DNA of 64,000 nucleotides, taken from the NCBI RefSeq assembly GCF_036884655.1, contig NC_088357.1, positions 7,117,001-7,181,000 on the forward strand. The letters are read 5' to 3'. Under the pieces are notes generated by a model, which worked only from the letters and a program-made list of their open reading frames with translations, did not search any database and had not been told where the DNA came from. The DNA comes from Musa acuminata AAA Group (Eukaryota > Streptophyta > Magnoliopsida > Zingiberales > Musaceae). This document shows, piece after piece, positions 11,901-25,700 of this stretch; position 1 is the first letter of the stretch, and every line of letters begins with the position of its first letter. The translations under genes and the position numbers were made by a program.

Positions 11901-14900
11901 CTGCCTCCCAGGAAAGATTTGTGCATAGTTCTACTTTAACAGATAATAATGCTTTTTGGGTGCGTTTCTTCTGGTTAAGCGGTCGGTTGTCTCTTTTCCA
12001 AGACTGCAAGGCAAAAGCTTTCAATGAATTCTACATTTGTTTATCACTTCTGAGAAATAACAATAAATTAGAAGAGGCTTCTGACTTTGTCTTTCTACCT
12101 CACTGCAAGCTTGTGAGACTGATAACTGTTGATAGAATTCTTCATGAAATTAACTTATTGAAGCTTGACTCTCTACTTGGGAAAGTTTCAGATGAAATGA
12201 TGGAGAAAGGAATGTACTTGGAGTGCATGAACATGCTCTCTCCTCTTCTTCTTTCTACTAAGGATGTGTATCTTGATTCTGTGTTTGGTCCATTGAAAGA
12301 AAAAGAAAAGATCATGTCAGTGGAGCTATCGGCATTAAATCTTCTTATTTCAGCATGTCAAAAGGCAGAACCAATGGATATTCAGGTATATCTGAACTGT
12401 CACCGGAGAAAGCTTCAAGTGTTATCTGTTGCAGCTGGTATGGAAGGTTCTGCTGCGGCGTTGAAGGGTAAAAGTTCAGCATTAAAAGCAAGTTGTGATT
12501 TTGAAATAGACTTTGCAGAACCAATGAGCAAACATTGGAAAAGTCTGGTTTCTGAAGAAGTTAAAGATATATCCCGAAGTACAACTTTAGTGAAGAACTT
12601 TATTGATCAAGCTGGTGCTACTGTAAGTGTTCATTATTATTATTATAATTTATAAATAATAATAATATTATTGTTATAAATAATAATAATAATATTATTA
12701 TTATTTTCGTTTGTAAGAGCTAACTTTTGACCTTGTTTGTTTAGTGTTTTATGATGGGAATTGAAACTAATGTAGTATTTGATATGTATTTTATTGTGCT
12801 GCTGTTTACAATCTTCATTAGTTATTTGTTGTGATGCATGTTCTAATTAATTGAGAAGTCCTGAACTACTTCTGCATGTTTGAGGTTCCATGACCTCTTC
12901 TGAGCTCTCGTGGAATTAAAGCCCACTTATCTCGTCATCTTTTAAAAGTTTGCATGTGTGGATATTTGATTCTTTTCCCGGATTGATTGAAATACTGATT
13001 AGGATTTTTTTTCATAATAAACATTGCAACTGGCTTAATGCAACCAGGAAAATTTAACCAAGTAGGAATTTTTTTCATAATAAACATTGCAACTGGCTTA
13101 ATGCAACCAGGAAAATTTAACCAAGCAGTAGTAAGAGAATACATACTTTTTAATTAGAATGCATTAATCCTCCCAAATGAAGCTCTAATCACCAAATATC
13201 AGCTTTAATTGAGAAAAGAGTGAGAATGTGTGAGAAAGAGAGCGACTGAGTGTGAAAGAGAGTTCAGAAGATGTGAGAGTGAGAGAGGGTGAAAGAGGGG
13301 GAGGGGGAGAGGGTTTAAATGGTGTCTAAAAGGCGGTCCAACAGTCAAATTGACTGTTGGATCAAGATAAATCTGGGTCGTTGATCCATATCGGTTGAAA
13401 TCTGACCGTTATTTCGACCTTTTCGCTTGGTACATAGGCCGTATCACCCGATACGACCCCCCTTTACATATATAGCCTGGTACAGGGTGGTCCACGTGCT
13501 GGTCCTCTATCGGACCGATATGTATTGCTCATACCGTACCGACTTAGGCGGTATGTCAATCCTTGCTGGTTCGGTATTGTTGGTGGAACAGTAAATGGTA
13601 TTCACTTTTGGGAGATGCAAAGTTTCTAGGTGCAGTATGCCAACTTTTGAGTTTAGGCCTCCTTTCCTTAATAATATGTATTTTAGAAGACCAATAGCAT
13701 GGTCAATGCCGTATGACCTGTTCATGATTTGTTTGCTTGCTTCTTTCATTGATGGATAAAAATATCTTAGGAGAGGAACCATGAACTAGAAAGAATAAAA
13801 TGAGACTGAAGTCATAGTATTAGAATTTTCTAGGCACCCAAAACTAACTAATTAAGTGGAAATGTGGAATTTATGTCCCAATAGGCATGTGATCCTACAT
13901 CTTTCCTGCACGTCTTTATGAACCTCAGTGGTATAAAAGACATCGATATTATCATCATCCAATCCTTCTCTAGAGCCATCTTCATATGATTTTACAATCA
14001 ACTTGATATTAACTCTCTTAAGCTAGTATTATGTTCCAAGCCAAGTGAAGACTTCGTGTAAGAATTTAAAGGCTGTTTGACAGGTAGAAAGATCAATTTT
14101 TTCCCTGTTAGAGGCACAAGGCTTGAGATTTGGGTCTAAATAATCCTAGATCATATTTGGGTACAAGATCTAGTTAATTCATTGTAAATTTCACATAGCC
14201 GATAGAATGTGACCTGCCCTCATCGACCTATGTATAGCCTACAAGGGCTTCCATATGCATGTGGGCAAATATGTTTAGGATGGGCAAAGTGTAAGTGCAA
14301 TGAGGAGATGTTTCACAATACTAGAGGATAGGAATATAATGTATGCAGTCAATCAATTTTATAGTTTTTGACTGAAGCTTCCTAGTTGATCCCAGTTTTA
14401 GATATTTCCTGATAGTTTCTATAATATATAGGTGTATATGCTCAAATTCCTTCCTGGTCTAGTGTTTGCCTGAGAATTGAGTAATTACCTTTTCAACTCA
14501 AGATGGATGTTTTTGAGATCTATTAATGACAAATTTAGCTACTATATTCCTCTTTTAATAATTAGGGAGAACATTTATATGCTTGTATAAGGTTCTGATC
14601 GGCCCTTGTAGAGTGATATTATGTCTAACCTTAATATTAAGGAGTTTTATTTTGTCAGGCAGCTGGATTTGGACAATTTCAAATAACAGCTATTGGTGTC
14701 ATCATGGAAAACTTATGGTATCATTTGATATCTGTGTCTGAATTCATATTTGCTGATGGATACAAATATGGTTTTTCTACTATCAGATCAGTATATAATA
14801 TCTCTGACACCCATAACTTAGTTGTGGATGTTTGTGCATTGTCTAAATTGTTTTAATTCCTTTTACTATCTCTCAGATTTTATTAAATCATATCTAGTTT

Positions 14901-17900
14901 GTTGCATTGCATCAAGCTAGTTTGTCTAGTTAGCATTCATCCATCAGGTTGCTTCTGTCCTTTTGCAGGGTATAATAGATTATTTCCTTTTACCTTTACA
15001 TGATTGTTGATTGCTACCCTTTTGGTCTGTCTTCATGCCACCTATTCTTTCTCCATTTTTGTTTGAATGTCTGATTTATCAATGCAACTTAAAATGATTC
15101 TTGCAGAGATTATTTTCATGAGGGCATATATAACAACCATATGCTGCTGTCTCTACTTGCAGGATAGCTTGGGATCTCTTATTTGCACTGTAGCAGATAT
15201 TCAGTCTTTGCTCGTGACGGTTATGCGCAGTATAATGAGAACAATCGTCAGCCAAAAGTCTCCTGGTTCAGCAAGTTCAGGTCAGACAGAGCAATGGGAG
15301 AGCTGGTGCCTGGTAGATGCTGCCATTGCTTTTTGCAAACTCCAACACCTTGACCCTTCGGTTTCTATCAAAACTCAAGTAAAATTTTCCATTCTTTCAC
15401 AGAAACAAGTTTGTGGATTTTTTTCCTCATTCTGACATTGTGTTGAACTGTTTATTATCTTGTGTGTATATAACATCACAGGTTGACCTGATTGTGGCAG
15501 TCCATGATTTGCTTGCCGAGTATGGGCTTTGTTGTGCTGGTAGGGACAGTGAAGGGGAGGAAGGCACATTTCTCAAATTTGCAATCAAGCATCTCTTAGC
15601 ACTAGATGTAAAACTAAAGCAATTGAGTGGTATGCTATGATAGATGAAAAATGATCGAGTTGTTTTATTATGCTGACACCACAAACAATTTTCAGTTGTG
15701 AGAGATTTGAGCTCTGTTTACTTTTAGGTACAAATGGACAAGAGGAAATTACATCTTCTCACAAGCACACTGTAGAAAATGTGGTTTCTGATTGTGTTGT
15801 CACTTATGAAGAAAATGAAAAACACGAGGATGCACTGGATACTGGAAAGAACTCTAAATTGGATTCTTCTTCAGAACAGAAGCAAAGTACCACTGTTGGT
15901 GAGACTGCTAGTTCTCTTACCGATGAAGAATTAGAGGAGATTGAGTTGGGTATTGATAATGCCTTGGATCAGAGCTTCTTCTGCTTATATGGGCTTAAGA
16001 TAAACCCAGATTCTTCTAGTGAAGAGGAACTAGCCATTCATAAAAATACTAGTCGTGGAGAATACCAAACAAAAGAGCAGTGTGCGGATGTATTTCGATA
16101 TGTTTTACCTTATGCAAAGGCTCTGTCAGTGAGTTTCTTTCTTCCTGCTTTTCTCCTCACATATTCAATTCATAGATAGCTTATCAGTATTGTAAATTTG
16201 CTGGATCTGGTACCATCATTTTTCTTTTGATCATAGAGAGCTGGATTGGTTAAGCTCAGAAGAGTGCTTCGGGCTATCCGGAAACACTTCCCTCAACCAC
16301 CTGATGACATATTGTCTGAGAATGCAATTGACAAATTCCTCGATGGTCCTGATCTATGGGAAGATAAACTTCGTGAAGTTTCTGGACCTAATGAAGGTCA
16401 AGAGCTGGTAACAACTATTCTGTCTAATGCAAGAGGCCTTGAAACACACAAAAAATCATCAGTTGTGAGGTTTGTTTGATAAGTGGAACTTCCTTGCCTT
16501 ATGTTGTTTTGCCAACTTTGGTACATTTCTTTTTTTTTTCTAACTCAGTTTGGTGCATTTACTTTTATTGACAACTAATATCTGTTTTATATGTTGACTA
16601 ATTATTTCAGCTCTGAGCAGTACTTAGAAGTTTATGGCAACTTGTACTATCTTATGGCCCAGGCTGAAGAGATAAGTGCTATTGACAAGTATGCTGGCTT
16701 TGTACTTAAAAAAGAAGGGGAGGAATTTGTGGAACAAAGTGCAAATCTATTTAAATATGACCTACTGTACAATCCCTTGCAGTTTGAGAGCTGGCAGAAG
16801 CTTGCAAATATATATGATGAGGTAGTTGCATTATATAATGTGAAGTTCTCTTAAAGCTTTCTAAAAGAGATACAATTTGTTTGGCGTGATTGTTGCATCA
16901 ATCAATTCCGATTTTCATGTTCTATGTCTGTTTTGTCTTCACTACAGGAGGTGGACTTGTTGCTGAATGATGGTAGTAAACATATAAATATATTAGATTG
17001 GAAAAAAAACACTAATCTGCATCAAAGAGTTGAGGCTGGTCGAAGACGGAGTAGACGGTGCTTATTAATGAGTTTAGCTCTAGCCAGTACTTCATCTCAA
17101 CAGGTATTTTTTTGCAAGGCTAGTGTTATTTAGTTGATCCATGTACTTAACATTTTACTTGATCCAACAACTAATTGCCTTCTCCTTTTCTTTTGGATTC
17201 TCTTTCAGAGCCAAATACATGAATTATTGGCTCTAGTCTACTATGACAGCCTTCAGAATGTTGTACCATTTTATGATCAGCGATCTATTTTACCAACAAA
17301 GGATTCAACATGGATGACATTTTGCCAAAATTCGATGAAACACTTCGAGAAGGCTTTTGCATTAAAGTACTACTATTTGCGTAGGTGTTATACGTCAACC
17401 ATATATTGAATGTAAACTGACACAATTGTTGTATGTCCTCAAATTAGGTCTGAATGGCTCCACGCTTTTTACCTTGGAAAACTGTGTGAAAAGATGGGAC
17501 AATCACCTGCTAAAGCTTTGTATTACTTTAGCAAAGCTGCTTCATTAAATCCTTCTGCTGTTGATCCTGTGTACAGAATGCATGCATCACGCATGAAGTT
17601 GCTTTATACACGAGGAAAACAAAGTTTAGATATTATTCAGGTTTGACTAAGAGCTTCTATAAATTGCTTGTTTGTTGTCTTTTTTTAATAATGTCAATTG
17701 CTAGATGAATTTTTTTCTAATTTCTATACTTCTAGTTTTGACAGAGAGATGATAGTTTGTTTTTAGAATAAGTATATTTCTGGAAAACATGCGGCAAAGA
17801 ATACTAATGTCCTTAGCATCTCTTTTCTTTTACAAATATAACGGAAGATCTTTCTAGCTTATTCAAGGCATTCATGTCATATATTAAAAAATACTTGTGC

Positions 17901-20900
17901 TACTTTATCGTAACATACTGGATTTACATATTGGAAAGCTCATTGTGGCCACATTGACAGCTGTGACAGCTCTTTAGAACATTTCAGCATGGTGATTCCC
18001 TGTTTGACCAGTATGTACCACTGGATAGTCGTGGTATACCTTTATATGTAGATTGCTGATTTCAGTAGAATACAATTCACAAGCTTGTTCTATTTCTGTA
18101 TAGTTCTGTGTCATTCTACAATTCTTTTTTTTTTTTAATTTCATTCACAACTTAGTCTTTTAGATTTATATTCAGACATTTCTGGATTGCAATCATGTGC
18201 ATATATTTCACCTTAGTTTCTGCTTCATATGTGAGGTCACTAAAGATCATAATATTCCATGTGAAGATCAATAGAAGATTTTTCGAACTTTTTGGCTCTT
18301 TGTGGTATGATGTCAATCCTCTGAAAGTTGATGACAAAGCAAACTGAGGCAGAAGATGGACTTGTTAGAAACCCAAATGATTAGTTGGCAGGTGGAAGCA
18401 TTTGCCTAATCTAATGGAATCAGGGTTCCAACTTTCTATAATAACCTATACTTGTAAAATTCTTGACAAGGAGGGGATAATGATGTCTTCAGATTCAAGG
18501 ATCAAATGTTCATCTCCTAAGAGACAAAAAGGTCACAGATCCATTGAGATTTAAGTTCATTATCGATGTGTCTCACTGTTCACAAGCTTAAAAAATATGT
18601 GGTGACTTGCTACCTATCCATTTTATCCATTTAGGTATCACCTTTTAAGCTGTCTTTAGATTCAACAAGAGACATCTTGAAGCTCCACATTCTCATTAAT
18701 CAGGAGACATGGTTGATCTTTTTCTTGCTTTGGATTTGCTGTAGGACATTTGAAGATAGCACCTGGTTGTAGCTGTACACCAGGATCCTGAGTGGGATTC
18801 TGTTCTCCATCTTGTCTCTTTTCTCTTCATTTTCCCCATTTTGATTTCATGAGCATGCCTTTGTTGTCATTGCCTCTTTGTAACATTTGCTGATGGACTT
18901 ACCATGCCAGATGCTGGCCAGTGCTCTTCAAACTTGTGATTGTAAAATAATTGACGCCCTTGGCATCTTTGGTTAAAATGGCCTGAACTCGGGAGTCGAT
19001 AGGTTCAATAGTATACGCTCCAGTTATTTGCATCTTGGTCCATACCATCCGGGAGGAAAATAACTAGCTGTTTCCTAGAAGTAATTGGATAATATCAATA
19101 TAAATAACTAATAAGCTAGCACATTATTTGGATACTAAATGTCATACTTGCAGAAACTTTTAGCTAAACAATGGCCTATTTGTATAATCTTGATTGTTCA
19201 TAGACTTAAATTCAAATGTGTGCAGCTGAGTAGAGAAAATACGATATAATGATTTATAACTTTTTACACAATCCACCTTCTTGTACCATTTGTCTGACCA
19301 TGTAAATTAAGTTGAGTGTTCTAGCATTTTTTATTATATATCTATATTGATATTGTAAGACAGCCTATTGGTTCTTATGCATGATACCTAACATAATTGA
19401 CATGACTAAAGCTGTGAGGTTTCAGGTTGTTGCTACACATGCCTTTAGTCAATCAACTAGGGAGAAGATCCAAGAGATGTTCGATTGGACAAACCAAGAC
19501 CTTATGCAGTTGAATTTGGATGGGAAGGATGTCATTGATCAAGATGATACAAAGGAGAAGAAGACTATTGATCCTAAGTTATTAGATAAGGCCTGGCATA
19601 TGCTTTATGATGATTGCCTCATAGCTCTTGGAATCTGTGTGGAAGGCGAGCTGAAACACTTCCATAAAGCAAGATACATGCTTGCTAAAGGGCTATATAG
19701 AAAGGGGGAGGCTGGAGACCTGGAGAGGGCAAAAGAAGAACTTTCCTTTTGTTTCAAGTCATCTCGATCTTCATTTACTATGAACATGTGGGAGATTGAT
19801 GGTATGGCAAGAAAGGGAAGGTACTTGTTTTTGTTGTTAATCTGTTTATTGGTCTTTGTGTTTGGTTTTATATATGCTATTGATGATGCTTGTTTATGCA
19901 AATGTTTTTTAGCTTGATTATGATCTCTTTTCTCTTTCCAGGAGAAAGAGTCTTGGACTTTCTGGAAACAAAAGGAGTCTGGAGCTTAGCCTGTCAGAAA
20001 GTTCTCGGAAGTTTATTACTTGTGTCCGGAAATACATGTTGTTCTACTTGAATCTTCTGGAGAAGACAGGGGATTTGTGGACTCTTGATAGGGCTTATGT
20101 TTATCTCAAAACTGATAAGAGGGTATTTGTTAGTTAATACCTACAATGTGAAATAATTTATATTTCTTTTGCAGGTTTCTGTTTTCTGCATGTCACTATG
20201 TTTATTAACATGCACCATCAGATCATTATTATTATTTATTAACAACAGCTTTCATTTTATCTTCAGTTTGCTTTGTGCTTGGGAGACATTGTTCCGATTG
20301 CTCTGGGAAAATACATTCAGGTTCTGATATCATCAATCTGTAATGCTGAGATCCACAATGCTACCGATAACTCCATTTCTCTCGAGCAAATGTTGGAGAA
20401 ATTGTTCAACATATTTATGGACCATGTGAATTTGTGGACTGATATCATCAGCCTACCAGAGTTGAAGAGCCCAGACCTATCCGAAGGCAATCTCTACAAG
20501 TAAGTCGAGCTATTTTGGTGTTTGTATAACAGTAACATCACTTACATTGCTTCTTTACAAAGCTTGGCTTTTTATGGCAGCTACATCCATCAGTACATTC
20601 ACTTGCTGGAGAGTGATATACGGCTGGAAGCACTTGAAGGGATAAATGAAAAGATCCGAAAGCGATTTAAAAATCCAAAACTAACAAATAATAACTTTGC
20701 AAAAATTTGCAAGCATGCGTCTTTAGCTTGGTGCCGTTCTATTACCATTAAGTTGGCATTAATCACTCCATTACCTGATTCTGGAGAATCCAGTGGTCAG
20801 CTTAGTTGTGTGGAGAATAGCCTACTACTTTTTGTGGATCTACAACCAGACGAGCTTTTGGTTTCACCAGTGGAAGGTCCTTTTCAATCTAAAGGCCTTG

Positions 20901-21696
20901 ACATGAATTGGTTTGAAGCTTTATGTAAAATCAAGAATATTCAGATTAGACAAACATCAGAAGAAAACATGGAGGCTGCTGTTGCCTTGATGAGATGTAC
21001 CTACAATTTCTATCGAGAGAGTTCTTGTGGAACATTTCCATCGGGCATCAACCTGTACACAGTAAGTTTGTCGCAAACAGCTGTAGAAGGGCTACAACAG
21101 CAAGGAAAGGAGATAAGTGATATCCTTGACTTGAGTATCCCAAGAAAGCTGCTTTTATGGGCGTACACCTTGGTGCATGGCCGCTACTCAAATATCTCAG
21201 CTGTTGTGAAGTACTGTGAAGAGGCAAAGGTAAATACTTGAAGTTGCATAATTGATGTGAGGAATCGAATAGACTGTGCCTGACTTTCTAAAATGCCATC
21301 TTATGCAGTCAAGGATGAAGAAGGGAATCATGACATCCACGGTGTCGCAAGTAAATATGCCTGCTAGTGTAACTCATGCAGGTTAGTTACATCATTCTCG
21401 CACTTGTTCGTCTTATGCGTGATATGTCTTAGTTGGTTTCCTTTTTGTATATAACTACACAATATTGGTTGTCAGCCTCGAGTGCTGGTAGAGAAAAGAT
21501 GGAAGGCCATGAGCATGCTGAAGGAGAGGATAATCCATCTGTTTCTTCTGGTTCTGTTGCTCTGCCTGCAGAAGAGACCACGCGCAGCGCCACCCCTGTT
21601 TCTTCTACCGAGGTTCAGAAATCTGCTGCTGCGGCTCCATCTTCGCAGCTTCAACGATGCAACATGTCCAAATCAACTGAGAACACCGAGGGATGA
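5930..21696 (+). CDS. CABIN1: CABIN1-like calcineurin-binding protein homolog, TPR protein of the HIRA histone chaperone complex
   Basis: Twenty coding exons: 5930-5932, 6025-6099, 8478-8597, 8676-8716, 10173-10384, 10536-12622, 15163-15378, 15482-15629, 15728-16128, 16237-16469, 16611-16821, 16948-17103, 17209-17366, 17448-17640, 19426-19820, 19942-20122, 20267-20499, 20581-21229, 21309-21381, 21476-21696. All phases close, giving 2001 aa. The N terminus ([14 protein letters not shown]) and the TPR-like helices around residues 30-200 match plant CABIN1-like proteins, including the block [20 protein letters not shown]. The C terminus is Ser/Ala-rich and low in complexity. Animal and plant relatives act with HIRA, UBN and ASF1 in replication-independent H3.3 deposition in the nucleus (family knowledge). 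Odd points: the first coding exon is the ATG alone, the second intron is GC-AG, and several introns carry transposon remains. The family call is very likely; nuclear function here is inferred. Confidence 0.92.
7719..7929 (+). mobile_element. 5'-truncated RTE-type LINE remnant with target-site duplication
   Basis: It lies inside the 6100-8477 intron of the CABIN1-like gene. A frame starting near 7776 reads [18 protein letters not shown], typical of the C-terminal end of plant RTE-type LINE reverse transcriptases, and is followed by in-frame stops and IHVADPE. The element ends in a TTG-rich tail at about 7899-7912. The 17-bp sequence at 7719-7735 recurs with one mismatch at 7913-7929, as expected for a target-site duplication. 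Only ~175 bp of the element remains, so it is dead. Confidence 0.75.
8879..9398 (+). mobile_element. TRIM-like non-autonomous LTR retrotransposon
   Basis: Two diverged direct repeats of about 160 bp, 8879-9038 and 9233-9398, begin with TG; the second ends with CA. They share the core 'agtCCyAyGTC...GGGAGGyCAATTGA...GTCTA...AAGCATTTT'. Directly after the first repeat, TGTTATCAGGGT at 9041-9052 resembles the initiator-Met tRNA primer-binding site TGGTATCAGAGC. Before the second repeat a purine-rich GTGGAGGAGAA at 9221-9231 resembles a polypurine tract. The interior is only ~195 bp and does not code for a polyprotein; the 72-codon frame at 9033-9251 is chance. The element sits in the 8717-10172 intron of the CABIN1-like gene. 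Flanking 5-mers match only partly, consistent with age. Confidence 0.65.
12636..12712. repeat. (TAA/TTA)n imperfect inverted microsatellite
   Basis: TTA-type and TAA-type trinucleotide runs alternate just after the donor of the large exon of the CABIN1-like gene, and could fold into an A/T hairpin in the pre-mRNA. Confidence 0.8.
13001..13126. repeat. 63-bp tandem duplication in a CABIN1-like intron
   Basis: Two head-to-tail 63-bp copies, 13001-13063 and 13064-13126, differ at only about two positions. The near identity indicates a recent duplication relative to the surrounding intron. Confidence 0.9.
13337..13361. repeat. Perfect 12-bp inverted repeat
   Basis: TCCAACAGTCAA is followed, after one base, by its exact reverse complement. 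It lies at the head of a stretch (about 13320-13600) unlike the neighbouring AT-rich intron, with repeated 'ccgatacgac/accgta' motifs resembling decayed transposon sequence. The element type cannot be named. Confidence 0.6.
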
Positions 21697-22784
21697 AAAG
21701 CGGGCAAACTTGTAAAGCAGCATTGTGATACAAACGATATCGTGACTCAAGTGGATTGACCTATTGTCAGGAAACAGAGATCAGTCGAGGAAAGAAGGGC
21801 AGAGTTCGATGTAAGTGTACCATCCCTTTCTTGTATCTAAACCAGGATGGAGCTTTCCTTTACATAGAGCGGGAGAGAGCCTTGGAGTTGTAGTGTACAA
21901 GTTATAGAAATGATGCCCTCTCTTTCCACAATCTTGAATGGCTGAGGTTGTAAATTTCCTTCATGATTAGTCAGTATCTTTGGACTTGTTATTATCCTCT
22001 ATTCGACCTTATTAGCTAAAATTAAATGATAACATGATTTCTTGGAACTATATGTTTATTTATCTGTTTCTTTTGGTGATCAGTGTAGGACTCGCTTCCT
22101 TGAAAAAGTAGGCCATGACGGAGGAGCCCGCGATACCGATCTTGGATTCGGATCCTATGTTGGCCTGATCCGGATCCGTCATGCTGAAACTCTCATATGC
22201 CTATTAATCGAATTCAATATGAATCAAAGTCGAACAATAGATACTTAAATCAAGTTTTGGGATAAGTAGCAAACACCTATCAATCGAATTTAAGATGAAA
22301 GTAGAAAATAAATACGAGCATAGATGTCAGGTGGTAACTAAACTTTGTAAAACCCATTAAGAACTCAATATAAGGAGCATATTGTTGAATATAAATCTTG
22401 TGGGGGAGATAAATGATAAAATACCCTCCCCGTTGGAGTTGGAATTCTTCTTCTTCTTCTTCTTCTTCTTCCTTCCCACTCCTTCCATGGGAGCATTCTT
22501 CTTCTCCATTCTTCTCCCGTTTCTTTCAGAGAGAAGAACCAAGCCGAGATCTTGTCCGTGAGAGAATTCTTGTTCTCCAGCTCTCAACATTTCCTCTCCT
22601 TCCGTTAATTCTTTCTTTCCCCTTCCCTCCTTTTTTTGCTTTCTACCATTCCTTGTGCCTCTTTAATTGATTCCGTTTTGCTTCGCTTGTTGAGGAGGCA
22701 AGCAAGAAAGGCGCACCTTTTTGCGGCACTACAGATCCCTCCTCCGCTGACCGCAAAGCTTGCGGCTTGGGGTGATGTGGGGAT
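21697..22784. other. 3' UTR of the CABIN1-like gene and leader/promoter of the PTST-like gene
   Basis: No separate gene is supported. About 300 bp after the stop is probably 3' UTR. From about 22430 the sequence turns into a CT-rich leader with a (TTC)n run at 22445-22471 ahead of the next ATG at 22785. Confidence 0.5.
22445..22471. repeat. (TTC)n microsatellite in a probable 5' leader
   Basis: About nine TTC units roughly 310 bp upstream of the PTST-like ATG, within a pyrimidine-rich region typical of plant leaders. Confidence 0.85.
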
Positions 22785-25700
22785 ATGTATTCTCCTCCTT
22801 CCGTCGCAACTCCTTCCTCTTTCCTCCCCTCCCTCCCCACGCCGAGATTCGTAGCTCCATTCCATGCCAAGATCGGTTCTTTAGGGGTGCTCCACCCGTC
22901 GAGGACTAGAATCTGCGGATGGAGGAGTGGGAGGAGGAAGGAGATCGTCGTGAAAGCGAGGGAGGAGGAGGATGCGTTTGCGATGGCGCCAAGGAGTATG
23001 GACGTGGAGGCCGAGCTTTACGAGTTCATGCGGAGGTCCGCGAAGCCGATGGACTTCCCGACCAGGGACGAGCTCGTCGCCGCCGGGAGGGCCGACTTGG
23101 CGGAGACCGTGGCTGCGCAGGGCGGCTGGCTCACCTTTGGGTGGGATCTTGATGATGGCGGCGAGGAAGTAATCGATGGGTCGCAATCAATGAGTGACGT
23201 CGCTCAAGAAGATGGTGAAGTCTATCAAGAAAGGGTTCTTAACGGTTCTTTGGGGACTAATCCTGCAACTGCTCTGGGTTGTGAGGATCGTTCCGCTGCC
23301 CCATCTTTTTCCGGGAGATCATTGTGAGTGAAGCTTACGTTTCTTGAATGATTCGTTGATTTATTAACTCGTTATTCATTGCTGCTCTGGTTAACTTGTT
23401 TCTTTGATTGTTTGTTTGAATACTTTTAAGGGAGATGGAGAATCTCGAGGATGGTGGGGTCGAGGGGATATTGAGCAGGCTGGAGAAAGAGAGGAGCTTC
23501 TCTCTTGCGCTGGCTTCAAGAGGGAAAGTGGTGAATGGTCGAGACTCATGGAGGAATGCTGTGCATGATCCAGGAGATACAGGTTGGTTTTCTTTTTGTC
23601 GGGGTTTAAGATAGAGACCAATTAGCTTGCTTATCATAGTGAAGCTGCTATTGCTTCTCTTCTGGCATCTAAGATATTTAGATTGTTCCTTGATAAATTC
23701 TTATCATCTATATTGTCTTATGAGTTGTTGCCTAACGGCCAAAGCTGCAGTACAATATATGCAACATGTGAGTTTGCCTTTGATTGGGTTAGGATCACCT
23801 ATTGCCGGTTATGGTTTTGGATGTACCAACTTTGTTAATCTAATGCACATCAGGAAGTTTCAGCTTGTCTTTGGTGCACCTTTTGTATCTCTAACAACAC
23901 GACCTTAAGGAAAGATTTTTGGAGTAAGACAAAGTTTTTGCCGTATGCAACATTTCTGATATGTTAAACCTCAATGTAAGATGCTTGACAGCCTATGTCC
24001 CTTACGAACTTCCCTCCATGCTTAGTGCTTCATAAAAATCATGCCTGATGCGTAGGGGTTTGGTACATTCATCTGTTGGATCCATATTGTCTGTAACAAA
24101 GTAGCTTCTGTTATATTAGCATAGATGAGATAGTTTAGTACTAACAGATTCATGATAGTTTAACTAGAAGGTATCTGCTTAGAAGTAGATCAGAAGTCAA
24201 CAATGATGCATGAGATGAGAATAATTATTTAAATGGATGTGAGATATCGCATGGAGAATAGGCTGATAGTACATTTTGTTACAAAGAGATGAGTGACACC
24301 AGTCTCACACGAGGGAAATCTATGGTGTTTTTAGGTGATATCTAAGGAGAACACTTTCTTGAATGATTCTCTTTTTCAACATTAGCATAGACAATGGAGT
24401 TGCACACGTAATTATTTGGGAAAAAATTGATGATGCATGACATTGTGTTTGTTGGTTTTCAGTTTTTTTTTTTTATCTCTAAAACTTTGAACTCTGAGTT
24501 CAACAAATTTGAAGCTGTTGAAGTCTGAAGGCCCACCTAGTAGACAGAGATAATATGTGTAAAACATTCTGTTGCTTTGCTGCACTCCACAGTTATGATG
24601 AAGAAGCATGAGTTTTGATGAAAGGAATTATAGGTATCAGATATATGTAAGAAAATAAATTGCTATGTTTTTTTTTTCCTCTTTTCCAATGATAGCTATG
24701 CTTTGCCGCCAAACCCCCTTTAATTTTAATGTGGCAATTTATGTTGCTAGTGAAATATTAAGCATGTGATTTCATTTTGGAAAGGAGCAATTGAGAAAGT
24801 AGTCAATGATAATTTTTCTATTTGAGCAAGAAGATCTAACTAATTTGAGAGTTCATTAGCAATATCCCACAAAGTTATTAGTGATAAATATAAGGTTCTA
24901 GAAACTTGTACCTTGTTGAAATTTATAACCAAACTTGCAGCCTTACATCATCTTCTTTAGTCATCCCCATTCTGGTAATCTGGATCGATTTTAATCAGTT
25001 CAGTTAATCACATGGTGTTCAGTGGATTTTGCTTGTATGTTTTTCTTCCATTGTCCATATTAACTTAGTATTGGATTTTGGAAGAGGGATAAAGAATCAG
25101 AGAAAATGATATGAAAGCTCAGGGAAATCTATTACCTTTTGCTCCAGCAGATGGTGACCGCAGTGCCAACCCTCTTGTAATCTGCAGGGCACTCAGCATT
25201 TCCATGGAGGCTTGTATCATTAATAGGTGCCTAGACTATAATTTAGGGTTTTGACAATGGTGATACAAAATATCATTTTTTGTCCTCTTAATTTTGATTT
25301 TTGACTTTTATTATAGGGGATCTTTGATGAGTTTAATGTATGTCATATTGTGCAGTGGCACAGAACCAAACACGACATTATGTCTCTGATTGTTGTCCTT
25401 TCTTTTCTTGTCTCCTCTTTATCCTTGTGCTAATTTAGTATTGGAGAGTCCCTCACAGGCAACTCATGATCAGCCTTCCTTAGCCTCCGAGTCATTTCAG
25501 CCACCACTGGAGATATGAGTCATCACCACATATGATAATCATATGCATAAAATACACTGTAAACTAGATACTAGGTTTTTTTCTAGTTTTTGTTAGATTA
25601 CATCTTTTTGGATTTAGAACCTCAAATCCTAACCAGATAATCCATACTAATTTGGATCATGATCTGCCTTGGCTATCCATCCCTCACTCCAACCCAGTCT

